A stretch of DNA of 64,000 nt from NCBI RefSeq assembly GCF_000011065.1, contig NC_004663.1:5208001-5272000 (forward strand), read 5' to 3'. This DNA is from Bacteroides thetaiotaomicron VPI-5482 (lineage in GTDB: Bacteria; Bacteroidota; Bacteroidia; Bacteroidales; Bacteroidaceae). Shown piece after piece: positions 17,581 to 25,401 of the stretch. The first letter of the stretch is position 1. Every line of letters starts with the position of its first letter. A program made the translations under genes and the position numbers. Below the pieces are notes generated by a model. That model was not told where the DNA came from and ran no database searches. It saw nothing but the letters and a program-made list of their open reading frames with translations.

Positions 17581-18441
17581 ATGGAATTTCTATCACCTTT
17601 AAGATACCCTGGCGGTAAGGCTAAAGTTGCTGATTTCGTACAATGCTTAATCAAAGAAAACGCATTGCTCGATGGCACTTATGTTGAACCATATGTTGGA
17701 GGTGGTTCCGTTGCATTATCTTTGCTCTTTAATGAATATGTCAGCGACATACATATAAATGATAAGGATATATCTATTTATGCCTTTTGGTATAGTGCCT
17801 TAAATAACGTGGATGCTCTCTGCAAGATGATAAAGGATACCCCTTTAAATGTTGAAACTTGGTTTAAACAAAAAGAAATTCAATCCAATAAAGAGAATTC
17901 TGACTTGTTAGAATTAGGCTTTTCTACATTCTTCTTGAATAGGACTAATCGCTCAGGAATCTTGAAAGCAGGAGTCATTGGCGGTTATGACCAAACTGGA
18001 AATTATAAGATTGATGCAAGATTCAACAAAGAAGATTTGATAAAAAGGATTCAACGTATAGCAGATTATGCAGATAGAATCCATTTAACAAATGAAGATG
18101 CTGTTTCTTTAGTACAACGGTTAAAAAATGAATTACCGTATAATACGTTATTTTATTTAGACCCACCATACTATGTAAAAGGTAAAGGACTTTATCTGAA
18201 TTACTATAATGATACAGATCATCAAAATATAGCTAACACTATAAGTGAGATTGCAAATTGTAAGTGGATTGTCTCTTATGATAATGTACCATTCATAACC
18301 AGCCTATATTCAAAATATAGACAGCAATGTTTTGAATTGAATTATAGTGCGAGTAATTCCGGGAAAGGTAAAGAGATAATGGTATTTTGCGATGGCATAG
18401 TTATCCCCAAACACAAACTATTTAACCATTCTACAAAGTGA
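17581..18441 (+). CDS. DNA adenine methylase, D12/Dam class
   Basis: A predicted N6-adenine DNA methyltransferase of 286 residues using S-adenosylmethionine. Class alpha (D12/Dam) features are in order: FxGG-like motif LRYPGGKAK (about 6-14), TYVEPYVGGGSVALSL (motif I, about 34-49) and catalytic DPPY at about 195-198 followed by YVKGKGLY. It is the middle gene between the ParB-like protein and the OLD-like ATPase and overlaps the latter's start codon. In a defence reading it would mark self DNA; it could also act as an orphan or anti-restriction methylase. Confidence 0.85.
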   Translation: MEFLSPLRYPGGKAKVADFVQCLIKENALLDGTYVEPYVGGGSVALSLLFNEYVSDIHINDKDISIYAFWYSALNNVDALCKMIKDTPLNVETWFKQKEIQSNKENSDLLELGFSTFFLNRTNRSGILKAGVIGGYDQTGNYKIDARFNKEDLIKRIQRIADYADRIHLTNEDAVSLVQRLKNELPYNTLFYLDPPYYVKGKGLYLNYYNDTDHQNIANTISEIANCKWIVSYDNVPFITSLYSKYRQQCFELNYSASNSGKGKEIMVFCDGIVIPKHKLFNHSTK

Positions 18442-20003
18442 AAATAACGCACATTCATATCGAAAGATTTCGAGGATTTCAAAATGAAGATTTTGAAGTA
18501 GGCTCTTTGTTAACAGCAATTGCAGGGCAAAACGGAACTCAAAAGTCAACATTACTTGGTATTATAACACAAACTTTCACTCTTAAGACAGAAGATTCTA
18601 TGAGAGTTGAAAAGCCCTTGTGTGGTGGTAGTTATATTTCCGCATTCAAAGATAAGTTTAGGTTATCACCTACTTTTGATAAACCAAAAGGTCATGAATG
18701 GACTATTTCCTTTGATGCAGGAATGGATGATTTTACTGTTGAAAGTATCAAACGAACAGGAGATCCTAATGTCCGTTTTTGGAAAAAAGGAGCTAGGCAA
18801 GAAGGAGATGGATACATTTCCTTCCCCACAATCTTTTTAAGTCTAAAGCGATTAGTTCCAGTGGCAGAGGAAGCTAAAATCATTACAGATGATACATTAT
18901 TAACGCAAGAAGAACTAAATGAGTTTAAGCAATTGCATAATAAAATTCTAATAGCACAAACTCCCATTTCTTCCGCAACAACAATCACATCAAAAAACAA
19001 GCAATCTATAGGTGTATCCACAGAACTATACGATTGGAATCAAAACTCTATGGGGCAAGATAATTTAGGTAAAATTATCTTGGCGTTATTTTCTTTTAAA
19101 AGATTACATGACAAATATCCCCGACAATACAAAGGCGGTATTTTGGCCATTGATGAGATGGATGCAACAATGTATCCCGCATCCCAAGTAGAGTTGTTAA
19201 AGGTTTTGCGCAAATATGCATCTAAGTTGAATTTGCAAATTTTATTTACAACTCATTCAATGTCTCTTCTTAAGGCAATGGATGATTTAGTTCAAGAAGT
19301 AACTAAAAAAGAAGAAACAGCCAATCAAGCAAAGATCCTTTACCTTAAGAAGGTTGATGATAAGATTGCAATTAAACAGGGCGTGAACTTCAAAGGCATT
19401 CAATTGGATTTAAATGTTGTTGCAGAAGGAAATAATCGCAAGAAAAACAGAATTACAGCATATACGGAAGACAAGGAAAATATCTTATTTGTAAAAGCTA
19501 TTTTAAAGAGCAAGGCTTTTGTGTTGGATTTTGTGGATGTAACATTACCATGTTCAACATTAATGGAACTTGTAACCAAAAGAGTGCCTGCTTTTATATA
19601 TCCATATTCTATTGTTATATTAGATGGGGATGTTAGAATGAATAAAAATGATCTCAGGAAAATCAACAATGCAGATAACATTTTGATTTTACCGGGAAAT
19701 AAGTCTCCAGAAAGACTATTGGCCTCTTATTTGTATAATCTATCTGATGTAGACCCATTATGGTCTAAGATTGCAGATGGGTACACAAAACAATTCTGTT
19801 TCCGAGAGTATTCCATGGAACAAATAAATGCAGGAGGTGAACTGGGGCGCCAAAATGCAAAAAAATGGTTTAATAGCCAATTAGAATATTGGGGGCGAAA
19901 CGGTTGTAAAGTCCTTAATCCTTTTTTAAGTTCAATTTCTGAGGAGGCACAAGAGTTTAGAACAAATTTTGACAATATGATTAAACAGTATATCCATGAC
20001 TAA
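18438..20003 (+). CDS. AAA ATPase with C-terminal TOPRIM-like region (OLD-like)
   Basis: A 521-residue SMC/ABC-type ATPase starting at GTG 18438, overlapping the dam stop (GTGA). It starts MKITHIHIERFRGFQNEDF, typical of OLD/RecF-like proteins. The Walker A region reads GQNGTQKST, lacking the usual glycine before lysine. Walker B is AIDEMDATMYP (about 236-246) and the H-loop is FTTHSMSLL. The C terminus has a TOPRIM-like pattern: an acidic TEDKENILFVKAIL near 341-354 and IVILDGDVR near 393-401. OLD-family proteins are ATP-driven nucleases found in several anti-phage systems. Its stop codon lies inside a 25-bp perfect hairpin. Confidence 0.75.
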   Translation: MKITHIHIERFRGFQNEDFEVGSLLTAIAGQNGTQKSTLLGIITQTFTLKTEDSMRVEKPLCGGSYISAFKDKFRLSPTFDKPKGHEWTISFDAGMDDFTVESIKRTGDPNVRFWKKGARQEGDGYISFPTIFLSLKRLVPVAEEAKIITDDTLLTQEELNEFKQLHNKILIAQTPISSATTITSKNKQSIGVSTELYDWNQNSMGQDNLGKIILALFSFKRLHDKYPRQYKGGILAIDEMDATMYPASQVELLKVLRKYASKLNLQILFTTHSMSLLKAMDDLVQEVTKKEETANQAKILYLKKVDDKIAIKQGVNFKGIQLDLNVVAEGNNRKKNRITAYTEDKENILFVKAILKSKAFVLDFVDVTLPCSTLMELVTKRVPAFIYPYSIVILDGDVRMNKNDLRKINNADNILILPGNKSPERLLASYLYNLSDVDPLWSKIADGYTKQFCFREYSMEQINAGGELGRQNAKKWFNSQLEYWGRNGCKVLNPFLSSISEEAQEFRTNFDNMIKQYIHD

Positions 20004-20050
20004 ACTTTCGGTGTCCACAATGAAGTGTGGACACCGAAAGTTTAGTCATG
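19995..20050. terminator. 25-bp perfect hairpin between convergent operons
   Basis: A perfect inverted repeat (arms 19995-20019 and 20026-20050, 6-base loop ATGAAG) overlaps the last codons and stop of the ATPase gene and faces the 3' end of the restriction operon. There is no T-run, so it is not a classic intrinsic terminator. It may still stop transcription in both directions or protect mRNA 3' ends. Confidence 0.6.
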
Positions 20051-20098
20051 AAATTGCTTGATATAAAATCTAGGTACATTTTATGTACGACAAAAATC

Positions 20099-23000
20099 TC
20101 ATTTTTGTGAGAGTAATTCTTTTATATGCTGTTGATTCCTATCATCAATACCCAACAATTTATAAAGTTGAGCATTCACATCTCCATTGTAATCAATGAT
20201 ACCGTTAGCGTCAGTGTAATCCAATAAGTCTGGAACCTTCTTTGCCAAAGAGGTTAAAGATTCATCGGTAAGCAGGAAAGCAAAGCGGATTATCTCGCTG
20301 GTGGCATATTTGAAAAAGTTCTTGGCCTCTTGTTCTGTAGCGAATGTTTTCAATGCTACGCGAGAGCGACCAAATGCACTGTGATTATCTACGATGGCAA
20401 TTTGGTTGCTACGCTTTTGTCCTCCGGCATTGGCACTTGAAACGATGACTTTCCATTTGCTTAAGTGTTCAAGCCCTGTAGTGAGAACCTCTTTGTTTGC
20501 AATATACCATCTGGCTCTGCCACTCTTACCTGCTTTGTCATTTGTGAAAAGTTTTATTTCTGATTTTGGGTCAAAATAATCTCCATCGTTATATTCTCTC
20601 ACTAACATAGGATTCTTTTCTACGAAATCACTTTCAATAGAAAACAGACTACGAGGTAATATGGCATCATGTAAACACCTATATTTTATTATAGCGCAAT
20701 TCAAAGAATATGAGATTTCACTATCAAGAGGATTCAAAGAAAATAATTCTTCTTTCGGATTATTGGCTTCAATCGTCACTTCCTTACCTTTTTTAGCATA
20801 GACATATCTAAATCCATTACTCTTCTTTTGCGTATCTTTCATCACTATTGACAAACCGTCTGCAATACCAACTTCTTTGAAAACATCCATGGAATCAGGG
20901 AAAAACTTCAAGAAGCACAAATGCGGGTCATTGATTTGTGTAAGTCCGAACTGTTCAAGTCCTTTTCCGGAACGGTGAATCCATCTTGCTCCGGGATAGA
21001 TAAGAGAAGTGTATCTACCTAATCGGTCGCTTATTGTTTGAAAGTATTGGAATATACTAACACTAACTTTTTGCCCATTTGCAGTTTCCTTTTGTGCAAC
21101 AACCTCTTGATATGGCGGATTACCCACTATCGCATTGATTTTCATATTCTTTATTCCTGTTCTATCCGTAATGAATTTATCTACCTGCCTGATGAAATGT
21201 TCCGGTTTGTTCTTGATTTGATTGATTAAGTCCTCAAAGTATCGGGTGTTTACCTTTGCTTTGCGGAAGCCGATGAGAGTGCGTTTGGTGATGCTCTTTG
21301 CCATCGGAGTTTTGCAGATGACAAAGATGTTTTCGGCGACAACCTTGTCCCATATACGCTGTTCATCCTCAATGCTTGACACCGAAAACAGGGAGTCCTT
21401 GAGCCTTGCACGGTAAATGCTGTATGCCATGTAAAGAGGGTATAACCCTGACTTTGAATTTATTTCAAGGATTCGGGAATCGGGGGCAAACACATTGGCA
21501 GTTACTTCACCACGGTCAATGAAACGAGGGTCAGACAAGGTGGTCTCATAGTCCTTTTCAAAGAAGTTATATCCACCCAAACAGTCGCCAAGGTGCATAT
21601 TCACGACACGCCAAGGCGTAAGCACCGTTTCCTTGTCGGGATTGCGGAACGTGCTGAATATATCCGTTATACGTTCGATGCGTTCCTCCACACTAAGTTT
21701 GTCTGCAGCACGAGCCATGGCACGGATGCGCTTGCCTGCCGCACAGAATATCTCCGGGTCGTAATATTTCTTGATGCTGTTGAACTTCTGTTTGGTAACA
21801 CCCTTGGGCATGAACTCTTCCCACGATTGTGGGTCAATGAGTAAAGCGAAGTTATCAATCGTTATATCTTGACTCTCATCGCTCAACTCTGCACCGTAGA
21901 TAAGCAATGGCATACGGATGGAGATACCCCGAAGAATAGAAATAGCGGCCTCGCGGTTGTTCTTTTTCTTTTTCAGCTCTTCAAGACGCTTCTTCTCTTC
22001 TTCCGTCAAAGGTTGCTTGTCCTTACCGCGTTTCTTGGATTTCTTTTCAAGGTCTTCAAGTTCCTCGTATTGCTCATCGGTCAGTCCCTGGTTGTTGATG
22101 TCCACCTGATTGGTCTTTGGCATTGCCTTGGTCTGGCCGATAATCTTTTTCAGGTCGTCAAACTCCTGCAATTCCAAGTCGTTGAGTTTCATCAACTCAT
22201 CATTATACAGACTCTTGTCCTCGAAACCGTTGCGGACAACTCTTTCCACATAAACACGTTTAAGCTGCTCCAACATCTTGGGTACATCGAACTGGCTCAT
22301 CTTGGAGCCTTCGATGGAGATAATCGGACAGAAGTTCAGGAACTCACCCATAATCTTGCGGTCGTTCCCGCTGGTCTTTCCTGCCTTAGAGGAAATCTTC
22401 GCTGTCTCGGCAATAACTTTCAGTGTTCTGTCCGGCGCAAAATCAAACACATAACACTGTTCCTTGACGCGTCCGTTGATGGTGGCAGGCGTCTGCACAC
22501 GGAAGATGGTCTGCATATAACTTGATGCAGCGGTATTATAAGAGCCGGACAACATGAATACGCCCGTCCACGCCTTGACACTGACACCCGTGGTCAATCG
22601 TCCGCAAGACAAGGTAATGGTACGAGTGGCATCAGGGTCTTTGCCGATGGCTTCTTCCACCGCAGCAAGCGCATCCTTACTCTCTTCGTCCTCGTCACCG
22701 TCTCCTGCCACATTCACCACCTTGAAATGCTGGAATACAGGATGTGATTGTAGTAAAGCACTCATGGCACGAGCCTCCTTCACACCCGGCAACATCCATA
22801 GTGTATGACGGAAGATGTTGCGATATTCCTCGTTGGCAAACGGATAGCAACTGTCCTTGTCCTCCTTGGAGATAAGATTCAAAAATGCCTTCACATCTTT
22901 TTCATGGATAAAGTTTCCGGCTTCATTTACCCGGAAAAACTCACGGAAGTTAAAAGCCACATCTTCATCCACGAACTCATGGAGCAACCGTCCGAGGTCG

Positions 23001-24097
23001 CATGTATAGATGTTCATCGTGGGCAGGGAGGCGTATGGATTCGGATCACCGAAATGGGTCAAATCCCATGAAGCCTTTGCCCGTTGCTCCATCACATAGT
23101 CCCAAGTGTAAATCTCGTCCTCCTTGAAGTCATCCAACAGGTTGAACGGAGTGCCGGAAAGTCGCAATATCTTGGTATTTGCTTTTGTCAGTTCCTGCAT
23201 GACAGCCTTGCCGAGTTCCGTCTGTGTCCCTTCGTGCGCCTCGTCCACGATGATGCAATCCCAAGCGGTGGCAAACACCTCATTGTTCTTGTCGAAGTTG
23301 CCGCCCACAAGTTCAGAACCGCGCAAATCCTGCATGGAAGCGAAATAGACATATTGGCATTTACCCTGCTTCGCTCTCGCTTCAAGTGAAGCATGGCTGT
23401 CACCATTGTTCTTTGAGCCGTATGCAAAACAGGGACAGTCATAGAATATCTTGCCGAAATCCTCGAACCAGCCGCTATCCACCACAGGGCGATGTGTAAG
23501 AATCAAAGTGCGACTGAAATCCATACCCTTCACCACTTGCAATGCCGACAACGTCTTGCCAAAACGCATCTTGGCATTCCAAAGCATCTGATTACCCTTC
23601 TTGAATTGTTTCTTGGTCTTTTCAATGGCTTCCCGTTGTTCCGGGCGGAATACAATCGGAGTCTGGGCGTGTGAAACTTCGGCGGAAGAGAGCGATTCCC
23701 GTCCCTCCTTTACGGCAATTATTGCCCGTTTGACAGTCTCAAGGTCGGTAATAAACCACTCGTTGGCTTTGTTCTCGGTATCGAATATCTTTTTCCTAAT
23801 GCCGGAACGTTCCAGAACGCTATGCACTTCCTTGTCGTTGAAAGAGCACAAGCTCTTTTTGCTGTTGTATATCGTCAGTTCCGTATATAAGAGGTCGTAT
23901 GCGATACCAGCCGTCTGCGTATATTGGTTGATGCGTTTCTTCGCGGACTCGTTGAGAGCCTTGCTGTTCGGAGCAAGACCGAAAACATTGTCATTGTCAC
24001 AAGTGGCCTCGCCCACTTTCAGGCATCCCCTATGTGCAGCATCATTGATGCGGAACACATATATCAGTTTTAGTTTTAGTGAAGATGTGAATTTCAT
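20099..24097 (-). CDS. GIY-YIG-helicase-methylase fusion, restriction enzyme
   Basis: A 1332-residue multidomain protein. Residues 1-120 resemble a GIY-YIG/T5orf172 nuclease (LIYVFRIN, CLKVGEAT, RINQYTQTAGIAYDLLYTEL, NDKEVHSVL with the acidic residue). An SF2 restriction-type helicase follows: Walker A NAKMRFGKT near 172-180, DEAH near 284, LSGTPFNLL, and an arginine-finger motif QTIFRVQTP. A charged coiled-coil stretch lies near 690-745. The C-terminal N6-adenine methylase region has motif I-like ILEINSKSGLYP near 875 and NPPY near 990. This is the layout of a combined restriction and modification enzyme. It is the second gene of the operon, 6 bases after its partner. Confidence 0.8.
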   Translation of the reverse strand: MKFTSSLKLKLIYVFRINDAAHRGCLKVGEATCDNDNVFGLAPNSKALNESAKKRINQYTQTAGIAYDLLYTELTIYNSKKSLCSFNDKEVHSVLERSGIRKKIFDTENKANEWFITDLETVKRAIIAVKEGRESLSSAEVSHAQTPIVFRPEQREAIEKTKKQFKKGNQMLWNAKMRFGKTLSALQVVKGMDFSRTLILTHRPVVDSGWFEDFGKIFYDCPCFAYGSKNNGDSHASLEARAKQGKCQYVYFASMQDLRGSELVGGNFDKNNEVFATAWDCIIVDEAHEGTQTELGKAVMQELTKANTKILRLSGTPFNLLDDFKEDEIYTWDYVMEQRAKASWDLTHFGDPNPYASLPTMNIYTCDLGRLLHEFVDEDVAFNFREFFRVNEAGNFIHEKDVKAFLNLISKEDKDSCYPFANEEYRNIFRHTLWMLPGVKEARAMSALLQSHPVFQHFKVVNVAGDGDEDEESKDALAAVEEAIGKDPDATRTITLSCGRLTTGVSVKAWTGVFMLSGSYNTAASSYMQTIFRVQTPATINGRVKEQCYVFDFAPDRTLKVIAETAKISSKAGKTSGNDRKIMGEFLNFCPIISIEGSKMSQFDVPKMLEQLKRVYVERVVRNGFEDKSLYNDELMKLNDLELQEFDDLKKIIGQTKAMPKTNQVDINNQGLTDEQYEELEDLEKKSKKRGKDKQPLTEEEKKRLEELKKKKNNREAAISILRGISIRMPLLIYGAELSDESQDITIDNFALLIDPQSWEEFMPKGVTKQKFNSIKKYYDPEIFCAAGKRIRAMARAADKLSVEERIERITDIFSTFRNPDKETVLTPWRVVNMHLGDCLGGYNFFEKDYETTLSDPRFIDRGEVTANVFAPDSRILEINSKSGLYPLYMAYSIYRARLKDSLFSVSSIEDEQRIWDKVVAENIFVICKTPMAKSITKRTLIGFRKAKVNTRYFEDLINQIKNKPEHFIRQVDKFITDRTGIKNMKINAIVGNPPYQEVVAQKETANGQKVSVSIFQYFQTISDRLGRYTSLIYPGARWIHRSGKGLEQFGLTQINDPHLCFLKFFPDSMDVFKEVGIADGLSIVMKDTQKKSNGFRYVYAKKGKEVTIEANNPKEELFSLNPLDSEISYSLNCAIIKYRCLHDAILPRSLFSIESDFVEKNPMLVREYNDGDYFDPKSEIKLFTNDKAGKSGRARWYIANKEVLTTGLEHLSKWKVIVSSANAGGQKRSNQIAIVDNHSAFGRSRVALKTFATEQEAKNFFKYATSEIIRFAFLLTDESLTSLAKKVPDLLDYTDANGIIDYNGDVNAQLYKLLGIDDRNQQHIKELLSQK

Positions 24098-24103
24098 ACT
24101 GCA

Positions 24104-25120
24104 CTATTTTATAAGGTCTATAAATCGTATTCGTTTCCCCTTTTTGCCTGTTGCCTTGTCGGTAGCATGCCAGTCCTTGATTTGGCAATAGACACCATTG
24201 TGCCTGCGGATGTCGTCTTTCAGACATCCTTCACATTGGGTAACCACTTCGGTAGTCCCGAACAGGTCGGCTACAACCTCCTTGCGTTCTCCGCAACTGT
24301 TTGGAATGACACCTTTCAATCCGTCCATCTGCCATACGTTCCACGAAATGATATAAGCGATGTAGTTGATGGATTTCAACAAGGGGCGTTTGCCAAATTT
24401 CTGTTGGTAATACTCCACAAAGGAGACGAGCAAAGATTCTCGGGCAATGAGTAGATTGTCCCCCTGCCATTCGTAACCGTAGATACTTTTATAGGCTTCT
24501 TGTGCCCACTCAAGCCATTCACCCGAAGTGGATGTGTTCTCGCTTACCACCCTTAGTTTGCGGTCAAGTAAACCGATACGCTGTTCCAAAGGGATAGTTT
24601 CGCCTGTCGTGGTATCATAGCGGCTTATCAGGTATGGGGCTTCTCCACAAGTGATTTCCAATCGGATATCGCGTACATAGTCCTTCCAAGTTTTACCCTC
24701 CGGAAATATGATGCTGCCTTCCGTTGATTTCCATTTATGGTGTCCCTGTTCGTTTGCATATTCAGTATTGAAAACATCATTTCGTCCGAACCATGCTTCA
24801 TCAATCAAGTTGTTCTGCGCATTGCATATCCATGATGGAGTGAAAACCTCAGCCATATCACGAGAACGGATTGACTGGGTATCACGACTTTTGAGGACAC
24901 GAGGCATGATGATATGTCCGTTATCTCCTATTATGAGGTGGGGGAGAATAGGAGAATTGTATTGGTATTCTTTGCCAATATGTTCATAATCTGAAGTAGC
25001 CCAGAAGATATTGCGTTGCATATCAGCCTTGCTCGTAGTATGGTCTTTGAGCAAGGTGTTCAGCAATTCCGGTGAAAGCTGGAATATGCTATCTTCCAAT
25101 ATATCAACTTCTACAGGCAT
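24104..25120 (-). CDS. Methylase-like partner subunit of the restriction system
   Basis: A 338-residue protein, often labelled restriction subunit M in Bacteroides genomes as I recall. The visible marks are AEVFTPSWICNAQNNLID near 90-107 (resembling the N-terminal motif of N6-methylases), ITCGEAPYLISRYD near 152-165 and GDNLLIARESLL near 219-230. There is no NPPY motif, so it is unlikely to be a complete methylase; it may recognise DNA or complete the methylase of the downstream fusion protein. It is first gene of the operon, and its start codon is 54 bases from the left inverted repeat of the switchable promoter segment. Confidence 0.65.
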   Translation of the reverse strand: MPVEVDILEDSIFQLSPELLNTLLKDHTTSKADMQRNIFWATSDYEHIGKEYQYNSPILPHLIIGDNGHIIMPRVLKSRDTQSIRSRDMAEVFTPSWICNAQNNLIDEAWFGRNDVFNTEYANEQGHHKWKSTEGSIIFPEGKTWKDYVRDIRLEITCGEAPYLISRYDTTTGETIPLEQRIGLLDRKLRVVSENTSTSGEWLEWAQEAYKSIYGYEWQGDNLLIARESLLVSFVEYYQQKFGKRPLLKSINYIAYIISWNVWQMDGLKGVIPNSCGERKEVVADLFGTTEVVTQCEGCLKDDIRRHNGVYCQIKDWHATDKATGKKGKRIRFIDLIK

Positions 25121-25138
25121 TTTATATCAAGTTTACGC

Positions 25139-25147
25139 CCGTCTCTT
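25139..25147. repeat. Extra half-copy of the inverted repeat core
   Basis: CCGTCTCTT matches the core of the 18-bp repeats at 25175 and 25353. It could be an accessory recombinase site or pair with 25182-25190 as a leader hairpin of the restriction operon. Confidence 0.4.
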
Positions 25148-25174
25148 ATGGGAATAAGGAGAAATAATACTTCT

Positions 25175-25192
25175 CTTGCCAAGAGACGGATA
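25175..25192. repeat. Left 18-bp inverted repeat of the invertible segment
   Basis: CTTGCCAAGAGACGGATA is the exact reverse complement of 25353-25370. The 160 bases in between form the putative invertible segment. Confidence 0.75.
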
Positions 25193-25352
25193 AGCCTTCT
25201 TATCCTGCTGATATAGAGTTGTATTTTACTTTTGCATAGCTAACTTTTATAAAACATCTGGTATCTTTTACAAAACAAAAGCACGGCAATAGACAAGATT
25301 TTCAGCGTTTTATGACCTAAAAATCATTATTTTGCGTAACTTTGCATTATAA
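25193..25352 (+). promoter_or_regulatory. Putative invertible promoter segment, OFF orientation for the restriction operon
   Basis: This 160-bp stretch between 18-bp inverted repeats holds two plus-strand -7 elements, TACTTTTG (25227-25234) and TAACTTTG (25337-25344), the second 8 bases inside the right repeat. Both point away from the restriction operon. I see no TAnnTTTG on the minus strand here. If flipped, the second element would sit just inside the left repeat and face the start codon at 25120, about 75 bases away. A tyrosine invertase gene ends 31 bases beyond the right repeat. Inversion itself is inferred, not seen. Confidence 0.65.
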
Positions 25353-25370
25353 TATCCGTCTCTTGGCAAG
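25353..25370. repeat. Right 18-bp inverted repeat of the invertible segment
   Basis: TATCCGTCTCTTGGCAAG is the exact reverse complement of 25175-25192. Matching stops abruptly on both sides of the 18 bases, as expected for recombinase sites. Confidence 0.75.
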
Positions 25371-25401
25371 CGTTGGACAGATTCGCAAAACATCCACGGC
25401 T

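Noticed and set aside
25175..25370. Reading the 18-bp inverted repeats as a terminator hairpin
   Set aside because: The arms are 160 bases apart, there is no T-run, and the inner part has promoter-like elements. A recombinase-bounded segment fits better.
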